Shown: positions 50,905-60,134, counted from the stretch's first letter. The stretch is 64,000 nt of DNA from Trinickia violacea (GCF_005280735.1 NZ_CP040078.1:434001-498000), one strand, 5' to 3'. Program-made: numbers and translations. Notes: generated by a model not told the origin, from the sequence alone.

Positions 50905-53881
50905 GCAGGCCCGCGCGCGGCGGCGCGGTCGTCGTGTCGAGCGCTTCGGGACCATTCAGGCTATCGAGATCGGCAAGCACGCGCACTTCCAGCCGCCGCG
51001 CGCCTTGCTCGCGCGCCAACTGCATCGCACTGGCGAGCGTCGCGCGCACGGTCTCGACATCCTCCCGACCCGCCCACTCGAGCATCGCGATGAGGCGCAG
51101 CAGCGGGGCGACGGGCCAGCGCTCGCCGATCCGCTCCGCGCGGCTCGAGGCGTCGCGCAGTGTCGTGCCGAGCGACGCCGTGAACTCCGGCTTGTCGGTC
51201 AAATCGATGCGCGGCAAGAGCGTCGTCAAGAACGCGATATCGAGCAGATAGACGCGCTCGCGCGCAATGCGCTTCGCCGCGCTGCCGACGAGCCTTCGCG
51301 CCGCTTCATCGTCGCCGCGCCGCGCGTCGAGCCAGAGCTGGACGTCGAGCCCGTAGCGCAGCCAGCGCCGCAGACCCGCGACGCGCGCGCGGCTGACGAG
51401 CGCTGCCGCGCACGATTCGGCGAGTGCGACGTCGTCGTCGATGGCCGCGAGCGCGCAGGCGAAGCTGAGCGACACGCAGTAGGCGAGCGGTTCGCTGTCG
51501 TTGGCGGGCTCGCGCCGCATGGCGGGCAGCGGCGCGGCCAGCGGCTCGCCCGCGAACCAGCGCGAGGCGTCCAGCATCGCGCGCGCGACGACATGCAGCG
51601 AGAGGCCGTAGCTCGTCGCCATCGCATTGGCTTCGCGCGCGGCGTCCTTGTCGACATTGCTCGCCGCGTCCTGGACGAGCCCCGAGACCGGCGACAGCAG
51701 GCGGATCGCATGGTCGAAGCGGCCTTCGTAGGCGGTGACGATGCCGTCGATCCGCCGCGCGTTGACTTGCAGCGCGGGCCACTGGGATGCCGACGCGATC
51801 TCGCTGAAGGCGTCGCTCAATTGCCGGCAGCGGCGGATCTCGCCTGCATCGAGCGCACAGGTGACGAGACAGAAGAGGGCGCGCACGCGATAGGGCATGT
51901 CGGCGCAGATGTTCGCGAGTTCATAGGTGCGCTGCCAGCTTTCGACGATTTCCGCCGACGCGCCCTGCTCGAACGTCAGCGCTCGCGCGAGCACGGCGGT
52001 GAGGCGCATTTCGTCGCGGATGTGCCGGACGGCCGCGGGGATTGCGCCGCCCCCCGCCACGCAGGCGAGCGCCGCGCGCGCCCAGCGCACGTATTCGTCG
52101 ACGAGCGACAGCGCGACCCACACCGTCGCCGAGTGATCGAGCAGCTCGGCGGCGAGCTCGGCCTTGTCGGCCGCGAGCGTCCATTCGAGCGCGGCGCGCA
52201 AGGCGTCGATGTCGTGGCGGGTGTGCGAGGTCGCGGCCGCGAGGCCCGCGCCGAAGCGGCGCTCCATGTCGCGCGCGACGAATTGCGCATGGTGCGCCGC
52301 GGCTGCGGCGCTTTCGCGGTGGCGGTCGAGTGCGTCGAGCGCGAAGCGCCGTACGCTCTCGGGCAGCCGCAGACGCAGCTCGCCGTCGCAATCGACCTCG
52401 TTGACGAGACCGGCATCGATCAGCATGCGCAGCCGGCCATTGAACGACGCATTGAGCGCGTGCGGCGCCGAGGGTTTGATCGGAGCGTAGAGGTGGCCAC
52501 CGAGCTCGGCGTCGTCGTTGTCGAGCGCGCCCAGCACGTCTTGCGCCGCTTCGCGCGTGAATGCGCCCGTGAAGACGCCGAGCCGGCGCAGCGTGGTGCG
52601 CGTCGCATCGTCGAGTGCGTCGTAGCGCAGATCGAGCATCGCCGCGACCATCGCGGCGCGTGGCAGCACGATTCGGCGCGCGCCGGTGCGGCGCGTCAGC
52701 ATCGCGTCGAGATCGTGCGCGAACGACGTGATCGCGCTCTCCGCCGCCACGCCCTGCCGCACGCGCGAGACGATCGCCGCCGCGGCGAGTTCGATCGCGA
52801 ACGGCACGCCGTCGAGACGCCGGCAGACGAGCGCGGCGGCCGCGATCGTCGTCTCCGCGAGCCCGGGCACGTAGAGCCGCGCATCGTTGAATCCGGCGCG
52901 CGTGAGCAGTGGGTCGAGCCGCGCAAGGAGGAGACGCAGCGCGTCGCAATCGAGCGTCGCGGCGGTGTCGCCGCCGCGCTCGGGCGGCACGGGCAACGGC
53001 GCGAGCGGCACGCACGCTTCGCCCGGGATGAACAGCGGCGTCTCGCACGTGACGATCACGTGCACGCCACGCGTGGCGGCGAGCAGCGCGTCCAGCGTTC
53101 GCGCCGCGGCTTCGCCCAGCTGGTCGCAATGGTCGGCGATCAACAGGATGCGGCGCTCGCCGATCTGCGCGGCGAGGCTTGCCAGCTCGGCGAGCCGGGC
53201 GTTCGGCTCCAGGCCGACCGCCGCCGCGATCGCGCGCGCCACGCGGTCCGGATGCGCGAGCGAGCCCAACGCCGCGCACACGCAGCCGTCGGGGAACTGC
53301 GCGGCGAGCCTGGCGGCGGCCTCGATCGCGAGCCGGGTCTTGCCGATGCCCGTGGCGCCCGTCAGCGTGACGAGACGGCGCGTCGGCACGAGTGCGAGCA
53401 GCTCGGACAGCTCGGCATGACGGCCGGTGAACGGCGACGGATCGATCGCGTGCGCGCGCAGCGAGGCGGCGGCGCCGGTCGGCGCGAGCGTGGCGGCCGT
53501 CGTTGGCGGCGTGTTGCCCGCCGTCGCGGTGGGCGCGAGCGCGGTCTCCGGCGTCTCGACGAGACGGATCTCGCCCGCGAACCGGTAGCCGCGGCCGGGG
53601 ACGGTGACGATCAGGTCGCGGTCGGCGTCGAGCGCGCGTCGAATCGCCGAGATCTGCGCCTGCACGGTGTTCGCATCGACCGTCGAACCGGGCCAGACGA
53701 TCTCGCGCAGCTCGGCCGTCGATACGACGCGGCCGTTCGCGTCGAGCAGCGCCGCGAGCATCGCGAACGCGCGCGCGCCGAGCTCGATCACGGCGCCGTC
53801 GGCGATCAGCAGGCCGACTTCGCGGGCGAGCCAGAAGCGCGAAAACGCGATCATGCGTCCCGTGAGCCGCGGTAACGACAT
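50891..53881 (-). CDS. Winged-helix transcriptional regulator with STAND-type NTPase and helical repeats
   Basis: 996 aa. Residues about 5-105 form an OmpR/CadC-type winged helix (LGARAFAMLAALLDANGRVVSTAELREIVWPGSTVDANTVQAQISAIRRALDADRDLIVTVPGRGYRF). From about 150 comes an AAA/NB-ARC-like NTPase with Walker A TLTGATGIGKTRLAIEAAARL and Walker B ILLIADHCDQ. The C-terminal half is alpha-helical and TPR-like. Such one-component switch proteins are common in Burkholderiaceae; the signal is unknown. The start at 53881 follows GGAGATCCCCTCC. It ends just before the effector, so a role in virulence control is possible but unproven. Confidence 0.82.
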   Translation of the reverse strand: MSLPRLTGRMIAFSRFWLAREVGLLIADGAVIELGARAFAMLAALLDANGRVVSTAELREIVWPGSTVDANTVQAQISAIRRALDADRDLIVTVPGRGYRFAGEIRLVETPETALAPTATAGNTPPTTAATLAPTGAAASLRAHAIDPSPFTGRHAELSELLALVPTRRLVTLTGATGIGKTRLAIEAAARLAAQFPDGCVCAALGSLAHPDRVARAIAAAVGLEPNARLAELASLAAQIGERRILLIADHCDQLGEAAARTLDALLAATRGVHVIVTCETPLFIPGEACVPLAPLPVPPERGGDTAATLDCDALRLLLARLDPLLTRAGFNDARLYVPGLAETTIAAAALVCRRLDGVPFAIELAAAAIVSRVRQGVAAESAITSFAHDLDAMLTRRTGARRIVLPRAAMVAAMLDLRYDALDDATRTTLRRLGVFTGAFTREAAQDVLGALDNDDAELGGHLYAPIKPSAPHALNASFNGRLRMLIDAGLVNEVDCDGELRLRLPESVRRFALDALDRHRESAAAAAHHAQFVARDMERRFGAGLAAATSHTRHDIDALRAALEWTLAADKAELAAELLDHSATVWVALSLVDEYVRWARAALACVAGGGAIPAAVRHIRDEMRLTAVLARALTFEQGASAEIVESWQRTYELANICADMPYRVRALFCLVTCALDAGEIRRCRQLSDAFSEIASASQWPALQVNARRIDGIVTAYEGRFDHAIRLLSPVSGLVQDAASNVDKDAAREANAMATSYGLSLHVVARAMLDASRWFAGEPLAAPLPAMRREPANDSEPLAYCVSLSFACALAAIDDDVALAESCAAALVSRARVAGLRRWLRYGLDVQLWLDARRGDDEAARRLVGSAAKRIARERVYLLDIAFLTTLLPRIDLTDKPEFTASLGTTLRDASSRAERIGERWPVAPLLRLIAMLEWAGREDVETVRATLASAMQLAREQGARRLEVRVLADLDSLNGPEALDTTTAPPRAGLLRAR

Positions 53882-54144
53882 GGAGGGGATCTCCGGCGAT
53901 AAGAAGGGCTTCGGATGGATTGTGGTCAGCCGGCGAAGGTGGGTGCCGCATGAGCACAACGGATGGCTGTCGTCCGGTATTCGTCAGACATATTCATTAT
54001 CGCCCGAGAGCAAGACAGAAGTTTGGAGGAATGGATCAGGGCCGTCGTAGGCGCGGTTGTGTTAGGCGAGGACCGCTTTCGGCAGGAACGCTTCGCGGCG
54101 TGGCGCCGCTAGTGCGGCCGCAAGCCCGGCCGCGCTCGGGATCG

Positions 54145-54756
54145 CTATTGCCACGCGAGCGTCGAGTGGAGCCACGCGACGCCGTCGTTTTGCGGCACCG
54201 GCATTTGCGGCGCGATGCGCGTTTTCGAAAACAGATAGCTGTCGCCGGCGGGGAGCCCGCGATTGGGGCGCGGCTCGTAGCTTTTGACGAGGCCCTCGCA
54301 GACGAAACCGAGGCGCTTCATGCTGCTGTGCGACGCGCCGTCGACCGCGCAATAGGCGAAGACGCGAAACACGCCCGGCTGCTCGATCAGCCAGTCGACG
54401 AGATCCTGCAGCGCGAACACGCCCGCGCGCCGCCGCCGCATGCCGCCGCGCCGGCTGATGATGACGCCGATCTCGATGCGCGGCAGCGCGGGCTTCAATT
54501 CGATCGTGCCGGTGAGCTGGCCCGTCTTGCGGCATTCGAGCGCGTAGCGGATCAGCGTGCCGTCGCGCCAGCCGCGTTCGGCGTCTTCGATGTAGGCGGC
54601 GGTCTGGTCGAGGGTCATGTGGCGCTCGAACGGCAGGTCGTGCATGGTCTCGGGATCGTTGAGCATCTGCTCGAAAAGCGCCGGGGCGTCGGCCGCGGTG
54701 AACGGACGCAGCAGTAGGTCCGGCGTTTCCATCGTGTCGAGGGGTTTGAAGAGCAT
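54145..54756 (-). CDS. GNAT-family N-acetyltransferase
   Basis: 203 aa, RimJ/RimL-like. The N-terminus is TPDLLLRPFTAADAPALFEQMLNDPETMHDLPF and the core is IEIGVIISRRGGMRRRRAGVFALQDLVDWLIEQPGVFRVFAYCAVDGASHSSMKRLGFVCEGLVKSY, which is the acetyl-CoA-binding and donor region. The usual Q/R-x-x-G-x-G/A P-loop is present only in modified form (RRGGMRRRRAG). The substrate is unknown. METPDLLLRP a few codons downstream is an alternative start. Confidence 0.8.
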   Translation of the reverse strand: MLFKPLDTMETPDLLLRPFTAADAPALFEQMLNDPETMHDLPFERHMTLDQTAAYIEDAERGWRDGTLIRYALECRKTGQLTGTIELKPALPRIEIGVIISRRGGMRRRRAGVFALQDLVDWLIEQPGVFRVFAYCAVDGASHSSMKRLGFVCEGLVKSYEPRPNRGLPAGDSYLFSKTRIAPQMPVPQNDGVAWLHSTLAWQ

Positions 54757-54865
54757 GGCGGGGCGGGAGTGGCGGTGAATACGGCTAGCGTGCCTTGCCG
54801 CGGCGCAAGTAGTGCGATGGGGTGCGAATCGGCGAGTGCGCGAGCGAAGCGGGCCGGCGGAAATG

Positions 54866-54890
54866 AAAAAGCCGCCTCGATGGGCGGCTT
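54866..54890 (-). terminator. Rho-independent terminator of the autotransporter gene
   Basis: Read on the minus strand: the stem AAGCCGCC/GGCGGCTT is followed by a T5 run, 31 bp after the autotransporter stop. Confidence 0.75.
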
Positions 54891-54920
54891 GGGTTGACGT
54901 GCTTTTCGGTTCCAGCCGTG

Positions 54921-57536
54921 TCAGAACTGGTAGCCGACTTTCAGGCTGGCCGTCTGCTCCGACGCATGGGTCGTGTTGATCAACGCGTCATAGCCGAGCG
55001 ATACCTTCAGCGCTTTCGTCGGCTGCATGCTCACGCTGACTCCGGTGGTCAGGTACCCGCGTGGAAGGCTCGTGCCCGGTGCGGCGAACACCGTACCGTC
55101 CTGCGCCGTGACGGTGACGCTACGGTTCGTATCCAGGAGTTCATGCGCGTAACCCAATCGCAGTTGTACGTCGACAGGGTTCAACGCGTTGCCGAATGCC
55201 TTGTCCAGCGTCACTTCGGCATACGGCTGCAGGCTGTGGACGTTGTCGGTGCCAACGCCCAGGTCCTGCCCGCCCGCGCCGCTTTCGCCAAACCCGTTCG
55301 CGTGGAAATACGCATAGCGCAGCCCGACGCGTGGCGTGACGACAAAGCTGCCAAGCGTCAGTGGCAAACTGGCCTGCCCGCCCAACGTGAACTCGTGTCC
55401 GACGTGGTCGCCTTCCGCGGTGCCGGTCGCGCCGAACGGCCGCTTTTGCGACAAGAAGTCGAGGCCGTAGCCTGCAGTCGCCGACAAACCGACTCCGCCA
55501 AGCCAGCGGCTGCCATATGCGGCGAGCCGAAGCGTGTCGATCGATGCAGAGTCACCTGTCTGTTGTTCGTCGATGTCAGCGTGCGTGTAGCCTCCTGCAA
55601 CGCCGACGGTATATTGGCCAACCTTCTTTTCGAGCCCCGTGAGAAAGCCATACCGATTTGCCTGGAAGCCCGGCTCGCCATTGGTGCCGCCGACATTGGC
55701 GTGGCTGCCGGTCGCGTCGATCCAGCCTGCGGGCGTAGCAGCCGTGGCAGTCGAGGCACGGCTCATCCGGCCGAGCAGTGTCATGCTCGCGGTCTGTGCA
55801 CCCATCGACGCGGTCGAACCTAGCGCCGTGTAGATGCTCGTGTCGATCGGCGCCACGACGACGGGCGGAGTCACGGCGTCGCTCAACACCAGCGCAACCT
55901 GATTCGTACCGTAGGCCAAAGCAGTTTGCAGCGAGCCTAGATTCGCGCCGGCTGAGACCGTGCTGCTGACGGACGTGAACCGTCCGCTCACGCCGTTAGC
56001 CGCCGAAACGATCGCGTATTGCTTCGCTGTGTAGGTGCCCGGATCAAAGGTAATCGCGAGCACGCCATTCAGAGTGGCCGAACCGGCTACGTTCAGCACC
56101 GACGCCGCCGTCGGGCTGACTTCGATGGCCAGCGCCGCATTGCTTGCCTGGCTGTAGTTGCCGCTGACGCTCAACGTCCCGATCGAACCGCCGGGCGCGA
56201 CCGTGCCGCTGTTGACGACATTGCCCCCGACCGTGCCGTGCCCGCGCAGCGTGCCGCTCGCATTGACCTGCACGTTGCCCGCCACGCTTGCGCCGGAGTG
56301 GTCGATGTCGCCGACTTCCAGCAGCCCGCCGTTCACCACGGTGCCGCCGCTATACGTGTTGGCGCCGTTCAGGATCAGCGAGCCTTGCTGCATCGTCAGG
56401 CTGCCGCCCGTTCCGCCGCCGATGCCGCCGTCCTTGATGACGCCGTTGAAGGTGCCGGACGCGCCAGTCAGCTTTAGGTTCTGCGCGCCCAGCGCGATGA
56501 CGCCGCTTCCCGCGATCGTCGTCAGTGACGTGCCGGCAGTCTGGGAGATGTCCAATGTGCCGTTGGTCGTCACCTGCGACGAACTGGCGATGCTGCCGCT
56601 TCCCGCCAAGGCGAGCGTGGCGCCGGATTGGACCGTCGTGGTCCCCGTGTAGGTATTGGTGCCCGTGAGGGTCACCGATCCGCCGCTGCCGCTGTTGGCG
56701 ACGACGAGATTGCCTCCGCTCGTGGCATCGGAAAACGCGCCGGAGAACGTCACGGCGTGTCCGCTCTGGTCGATCGTGTTGGTGGCCGAGTTGTCGAGCG
56801 TGAACGACTGGCCATAGGTCTGGCTGCTCGTGTCGACCTGCAGGGTCCCGCCCGTGAAGACCGGGTTGACCGTCGACCCCAGGCCGCTGGCGGACTGGGT
56901 ACTGCCCGTGCCGATGCTGCAGCTGTTGACGGACTGAAACGCCGCGCAGCCGGGCCCGCTCATCGTAAAAGTAAACCTGTCGGCCGCCTGCGTTCCGCCC
57001 GTGTTGTAGGCGATCAAAAGGCTATAGGTCGTGCCTGCGGTGAGACTGAGGAACGGAAACGTCGCCGAGTGGGGAGTACCAGTCGCGAGTTCGCTCGCGA
57101 AGAAGTGGCCGATCGGTGTCGAGGGCGACGTCGTGCTGGGAGAGTAAGTGCCGGTCAGGAAATAGGTCGTGTTGATGACCGGCGAGGTCGTGGCGGTCGC
57201 CGAATAGGTACCGCTCTGCGTTACGGTGAAACTGTAGAGCGAGTAGTTCCAAGCAAAACCTCCGTAGCTTGAAAAGCTCGTGTTCACCGTATTGGCGGGA
57301 AACGGGATCGAAGGCGTCAGCGAGCTGGTGGCCGAGGACCAGCCTCCGCTGAAGCTCACCGTGTCCGCCAGCACGACTCTTGGCGCTAGGCCGAGACCGA
57401 GGATCAGCGGTGCGATGATGCCCGCCGTAATCTTTCCTGACGTGCCTGGCCGGCGACTTTGACTGGATACACTGCGACGCGCTGCGTCCTTCAGTGCACG
57501 AGGTGATGGCTTGATCCGACGACGGCCCCGCGGCAT
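54921..57536 (-). CDS. Type V autotransporter
   Basis: 871 aa. A long basic N-terminus precedes a hydrophobic signal segment (ITAGIIAPLILGLGLAPRVVLA), an extended signal peptide as in autotransporters. The passenger (about 60-560) has an N-terminal beta-sandwich-like part and then autotransporter repeats such as GSVTLTGTNTYTGTTTVQSGATLALAG, GSLILNGANTYSGGTVVNGGLLEVGD and SGTVAPGGSIGTLSVSGNY. The last 270 residues are the translocating barrel ending in SLKVGYQF. No protease triad was seen, so it is probably an adhesin-type surface protein. The ATG at 57536 has GGGAGA upstream. Confidence 0.9.
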   Translation of the reverse strand: MPRGRRRIKPSPRALKDAARRSVSSQSRRPGTSGKITAGIIAPLILGLGLAPRVVLADTVSFSGGWSSATSSLTPSIPFPANTVNTSFSSYGGFAWNYSLYSFTVTQSGTYSATATTSPVINTTYFLTGTYSPSTTSPSTPIGHFFASELATGTPHSATFPFLSLTAGTTYSLLIAYNTGGTQAADRFTFTMSGPGCAAFQSVNSCSIGTGSTQSASGLGSTVNPVFTGGTLQVDTSSQTYGQSFTLDNSATNTIDQSGHAVTFSGAFSDATSGGNLVVANSGSGGSVTLTGTNTYTGTTTVQSGATLALAGSGSIASSSQVTTNGTLDISQTAGTSLTTIAGSGVIALGAQNLKLTGASGTFNGVIKDGGIGGGTGGSLTMQQGSLILNGANTYSGGTVVNGGLLEVGDIDHSGASVAGNVQVNASGTLRGHGTVGGNVVNSGTVAPGGSIGTLSVSGNYSQASNAALAIEVSPTAASVLNVAGSATLNGVLAITFDPGTYTAKQYAIVSAANGVSGRFTSVSSTVSAGANLGSLQTALAYGTNQVALVLSDAVTPPVVVAPIDTSIYTALGSTASMGAQTASMTLLGRMSRASTATAATPAGWIDATGSHANVGGTNGEPGFQANRYGFLTGLEKKVGQYTVGVAGGYTHADIDEQQTGDSASIDTLRLAAYGSRWLGGVGLSATAGYGLDFLSQKRPFGATGTAEGDHVGHEFTLGGQASLPLTLGSFVVTPRVGLRYAYFHANGFGESGAGGQDLGVGTDNVHSLQPYAEVTLDKAFGNALNPVDVQLRLGYAHELLDTNRSVTVTAQDGTVFAAPGTSLPRGYLTTGVSVSMQPTKALKVSLGYDALINTTHASEQTASLKVGYQF

Positions 57537-57896
57537 ACAATCTCCCAAATATTAAAAGTCCTCAACTTCTGTCGTTTCGTGCGCTGTCGCGTGTCGGCTC
57601 GGCCAGCATCGGTGGCGCCTATCCGGACCGTTCGCTTCAGAGAAGCTCACTCACGCAATAACGGCAAGATTTAGGAAGAGTTGACAATTCTCGGTAAGAA
57701 TTTGCGCGCGCTAGGGGAGTGTCCGCCGTGACCTGATGAGCCTGATTCAGCTCAGCGGCGGGAGCAAAACGTTTGCGTGGTTGAGGCAATCGTTTGCGTC
57801 TTGCGATGACGGTGGATCAATGCGATTCGGCCGTTCATTGCGAGCCGGTCAACGACCGTAGTTGGCCAATGCTTGTCGGCACCCCTGATGTTTCGC
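57537..57896. other. Intergenic region upstream of the autotransporter
   Basis: 360 bp without a gene. The DNA near 57660-57700 is AT-rich (AGTTGACAATTCTCGG is a possible -35 context on the + strand). It should hold the autotransporter promoter. No PIP box, iteron or LexA box was found. Confidence 0.4.
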
Positions 57897-58694
57897 TTAG
57901 TTCGCAGGCGCCGCCGTAAGCGGTTCTAGCCCGGTCCTCGCAATCGCCGGCGCCGCGTCCGGCGACGACAGAAACCGGATCAGCGCCTCTGCGCCGGCTG
58001 GATTCTTCGCAGTACTGGCGATGCCCCCGGAGAACACCGTGTAGCTTTGTACTTCCGCGGGCAAACTGCCGACCACCGTCACCCCCTTCACCGGCAACAG
58101 CTCCACGACCTGCTGAAGCCCGAGCTCCGCTTCGCCGTTCGCGACGACAATGGCGACTCGCTCGTCCGCAACCATGCGGCTCTTGCTTTTTACGAGCTCC
58201 TCAATGCCAAGACGCGCAAACAGTTCGCTGCCGATATAGACGCCACTCGCGCTGTCCGGATAGACGATTGACTTCGCTGCGAGCAGCGTGCGGCGCAATG
58301 CGTCGGCAGAGCTGATGTCCGGTTTCGGCGCCCCCTCGCGAACCACCATGCCGATTGGCGAGCGTGCGAGGTCCACCTTGCTGCCAGGCACCACCGTGCC
58401 GGCGTTGATCTGATCGTCGAGCGCATAGCTGACCACAATCAGCACGTCGGCCCACTCGCCACGCGCAAGCCGCACGGGGATGGCATTCAAGGCCGTGCCC
58501 ACCGCGGGCCCCCAGATGGTGACCAGCGTGTCGCCGGTCGCTTCCTCGAATTGCGGGCCCAGTTCGCGATACGCCGGCGCATACCAGCCCGAAATCATGA
58601 CCTTGACTTCGCCTGCCAATGCCGCGCTTTGGCTCAGTAACGCGAGCGTCACGCAGAACGCGAGTGCGCGAACCCTCAACTTGTGGATAGTCAC
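57897..58694 (-). CDS. Periplasmic substrate-binding protein (ModA-like PBP type 2)
   Basis: 265 aa. The signal peptide ends SAALAGE. The fold matches SBP_bac_11: EVKVMISGWYAPAYRELGPQFEEATGDTLVTIWGPAVGTALNAIPVRLARGEWADVLIVV, LARSPIGMVVREGAPKPDIS, VYPDSASGVYIGSELFARLGI and ALIRFLSSPDAAPAIARTGLEPL. Orphan ModA-like proteins of this type are frequent in Burkholderia and probably do not bind molybdate. No permease or ATPase gene is nearby. An imperfect DnaA box overlaps its start codon region (58682-58690). Confidence 0.82.
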   Translation of the reverse strand: MTIHKLRVRALAFCVTLALLSQSAALAGEVKVMISGWYAPAYRELGPQFEEATGDTLVTIWGPAVGTALNAIPVRLARGEWADVLIVVSYALDDQINAGTVVPGSKVDLARSPIGMVVREGAPKPDISSADALRRTLLAAKSIVYPDSASGVYIGSELFARLGIEELVKSKSRMVADERVAIVVANGEAELGLQQVVELLPVKGVTVVGSLPAEVQSYTVFSGGIASTAKNPAGAEALIRFLSSPDAAPAIARTGLEPLTAAPAN

Positions 58695-58801
58695 GGCTCC
58701 GCCTCATCTCAATCGGCTGACCTGGCCCTGAAATGCATCTAGTCCGGATGCCAGTTATCACTTTAACCGGCCGTGCGGCCTTGCAGTAGTCGTCCGCACG
58801 T

Positions 58802-58863
58802 TTCGGTTTGCGCAACCTGCTTTCGCATAGCCGGCCGACTCAATCGACGGTGCGCGGTAACGT
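58802..58863 (+). promoter_or_regulatory. PIP/hrpII-box promoter of the pilin-like secreted protein
   Basis: TTCGG-N15-TTCGC (58802-58826) is followed after 31 bp by TAACGT (58858-58863), matching PIP-N30-32-YANNNT. The predicted transcript starts about 25 bp before the ATG at 58895. It implies activation by an HrpX/HrpB-type AraC regulator, not encoded in this window. Confidence 0.75.
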
Positions 58864-58894
58864 CGGACGGAATGCCATTCCAGGAGTCCGCATC

Positions 58895-59314
58895 ATGACC
58901 GGTCCCTCGTCGATCAGCCGTCCCACCACTTCTCCGGTGACGAACACGACTTCGACATCGTCGACGAGCGCGGACACGAAAACGTCTTCTACGGCCGCTG
59001 CGCACGCCGGGCCCAAAGCCGATGCGGCGCTCGATGGACTGGCCTCGAAGAGTGAGGGCGGCGGCGCGAAGCGCGCTTCGTTTGCGGCGTCGAAATCGGC
59101 GGACAACACATCGAGCGCATCGCCGTCGAAGCCCAGCCCGCTCGGCAAGCTGGGTCAGATCGCATCCGAAGCGTTCAAGGACACGACCGGATTGGCGCAG
59201 GCCGCCGAGAACGCGTTCAGCGGTCTGATGCAGCTCGAACAGGCGCGCACCAATGCGTTGGCCGAGCTGATGAAGAACGGTGCGAAGAATATCGAAGAAG
59301 CATCGAAGGGTTGA
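58895..59314 (+). CDS. Putative type III secreted protein with pilin-like C-terminus
   Basis: 139 aa. The first 60 residues are Ser/Thr-rich and probably disordered (TSSTSADTKTSSTAAAHAG), consistent with a type III secretion signal. The C-terminal helix (GLMQLEQARTNALAELMKNG, then AKNIEEASKG) aligns with the 55-aa gene at 59967-60134: MQLEQ against MQVEQ and KNGAKNIEEASKG against KSGASNVKDASRG. It has a perfect PIP-box promoter and CAGGAG before the ATG. It converges on hpaB. It is probably a pilus/needle component or an extended paralogue of it. Confidence 0.75.
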   Translation: MTGPSSISRPTTSPVTNTTSTSSTSADTKTSSTAAAHAGPKADAALDGLASKSEGGGAKRASFAASKSADNTSSASPSKPSPLGKLGQIASEAFKDTTGLAQAAENAFSGLMQLEQARTNALAELMKNGAKNIEEASKG

Positions 59315-59322
59315 GCGTCAGC

Positions 59323-59778
59323 TCACGCCCGCAGCCACCTATATTCCCCCGACGCGATCCCGTCGAACATCTCGTCGTTCGATTCGACGATGTTCTGCCG
59401 CCAGTAACGGCCATGCTCGGCGTAGTGCGCGAGCAAATCGGCGAGCGACTCGCCGGAGAGGTCGCTGTCGAACGGCAGTCGCAGCACCAGCACGATGCCG
59501 CCGGTATCGGTGTCGATGCCCAGTTGCGCCTGGTCCTGCGCGTAGATCAGCAAGTTCGCTTCGAGCATCAGGCGGAACACGACCAGCGTGCGGCCCGCCG
59601 TCACCGTGCCGAAGTGGAAGTTCGCGTACATCGCGTCGAGGTCGCGCTCGAAGTAGTCGAGGCGCACGTCGAAGCCCTCGACTTCGATCGAACGCGTGCT
59701 CAGCACGTGCTCGACGTCGGCGAGTCCGACAGTCGCGCAAAGCTCCGTGATCAGATGGGTATAGCGCTCGCTGCTCAT
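59323..59778 (-). CDS. hpaB: CesT-family type III chaperone (HpaB-like)
   Basis: 151 aa, acidic. The CesT/Tir chaperone fold shows in MSSERYTHLITELCATVGL, FHFGTVTAGRTLVVFRLMLEANLLIYAQDQAQLGIDTDTGGIVLVLRLPFDS, LADLLAHYAEHGRYWRQNI and the acidic tail. HpaB is the general exit chaperone of Hrp2 systems, guiding effectors to the export gate. Its position after the pilin and hrpD6 genes matches the Xanthomonas order hrcD-hrpD6-hrpE-hpaB. An in-frame upstream extension (to 59847) looks unnatural. Confidence 0.8.
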   Translation of the reverse strand: MSSERYTHLITELCATVGLADVEHVLSTRSIEVEGFDVRLDYFERDLDAMYANFHFGTVTAGRTLVVFRLMLEANLLIYAQDQAQLGIDTDTGGIVLVLRLPFDSDLSGESLADLLAHYAEHGRYWRQNIVESNDEMFDGIASGEYRWLRA

Positions 59779-59966
59779 GCTCGGGCTTTTGTTGACGCAA
59801 GAACGTTGGCTTAGGCGCATGCGGTGAATCCGCGCCGACGCGAACACACGCGCGCATGCTGCATGCCGAAGAAAATGCGACCGGCCCCGGCCTCTTCTTG
59901 CATTGAAGCCGGTGCCGGCCGCGCCGCTTGCCGTTGCCGCCGGCGAGCGGCAGGTGCTTTGCGCGC

Positions 59967-60134
59967 TTAGCTGCCGCGCGAAGCGTCCTTCACGTTGCTC
60001 GCGCCGCTCTTCGCGATGTTCGCAACCGACGCGTACATGCTTTGCTCGACTTGCATCTGCGCGCTCGCTTGCGTCATCTGGTCCATCTCGTTCGTGAGAC
60101 CCGCCATCTTCGCCATTGCTGCACCTGAAGTCAT
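59967..60134 (-). CDS. Short type III pilin/needle-like protein (HrpE position)
   Basis: 55 aa. From the ATG at 60134 (GGAGAT six bases upstream) it reads MTSGAAMAKMAGLTNEMDQM and then TQASAQMQVEQSMYASVANI, ending KSGASNVKDASRGS. It is an all-helical, Gln/Met/Ala-rich small protein like Hrp pilins and needle subunits, although shorter than the usual 80-95 aa. It is in the slot where Xanthomonas has hrpE. The C-terminus is homologous to the 139-aa protein at 58895. A 188-bp gap separates it from hpaB; no PIP box was found upstream. Confidence 0.65.
   Translation of the reverse strand: MTSGAAMAKMAGLTNEMDQMTQASAQMQVEQSMYASVANIAKSGASNVKDASRGS

Noticed and set aside
47517..51251. A 1244-codon open frame on the + strand antisense to the effector
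   Set aside because: It is Arg/Ala-rich shadow sequence of GC-rich coding DNA on the minus strand, with no family features; the minus-strand gene has a matched promoter and natural composition.
51005..53875. A 956-codon + strand frame opposite the winged-helix regulator
   Set aside because: It is a shadow: arginine-rich and without motifs, while the minus strand reads recognisable winged-helix and NTPase domains.
57641..57657. GAGAAGCTCACTCACG as another dispersed iteron
   Set aside because: Only the GCTCAC core matches; the conserved TCCCG half is missing and the ending differs.
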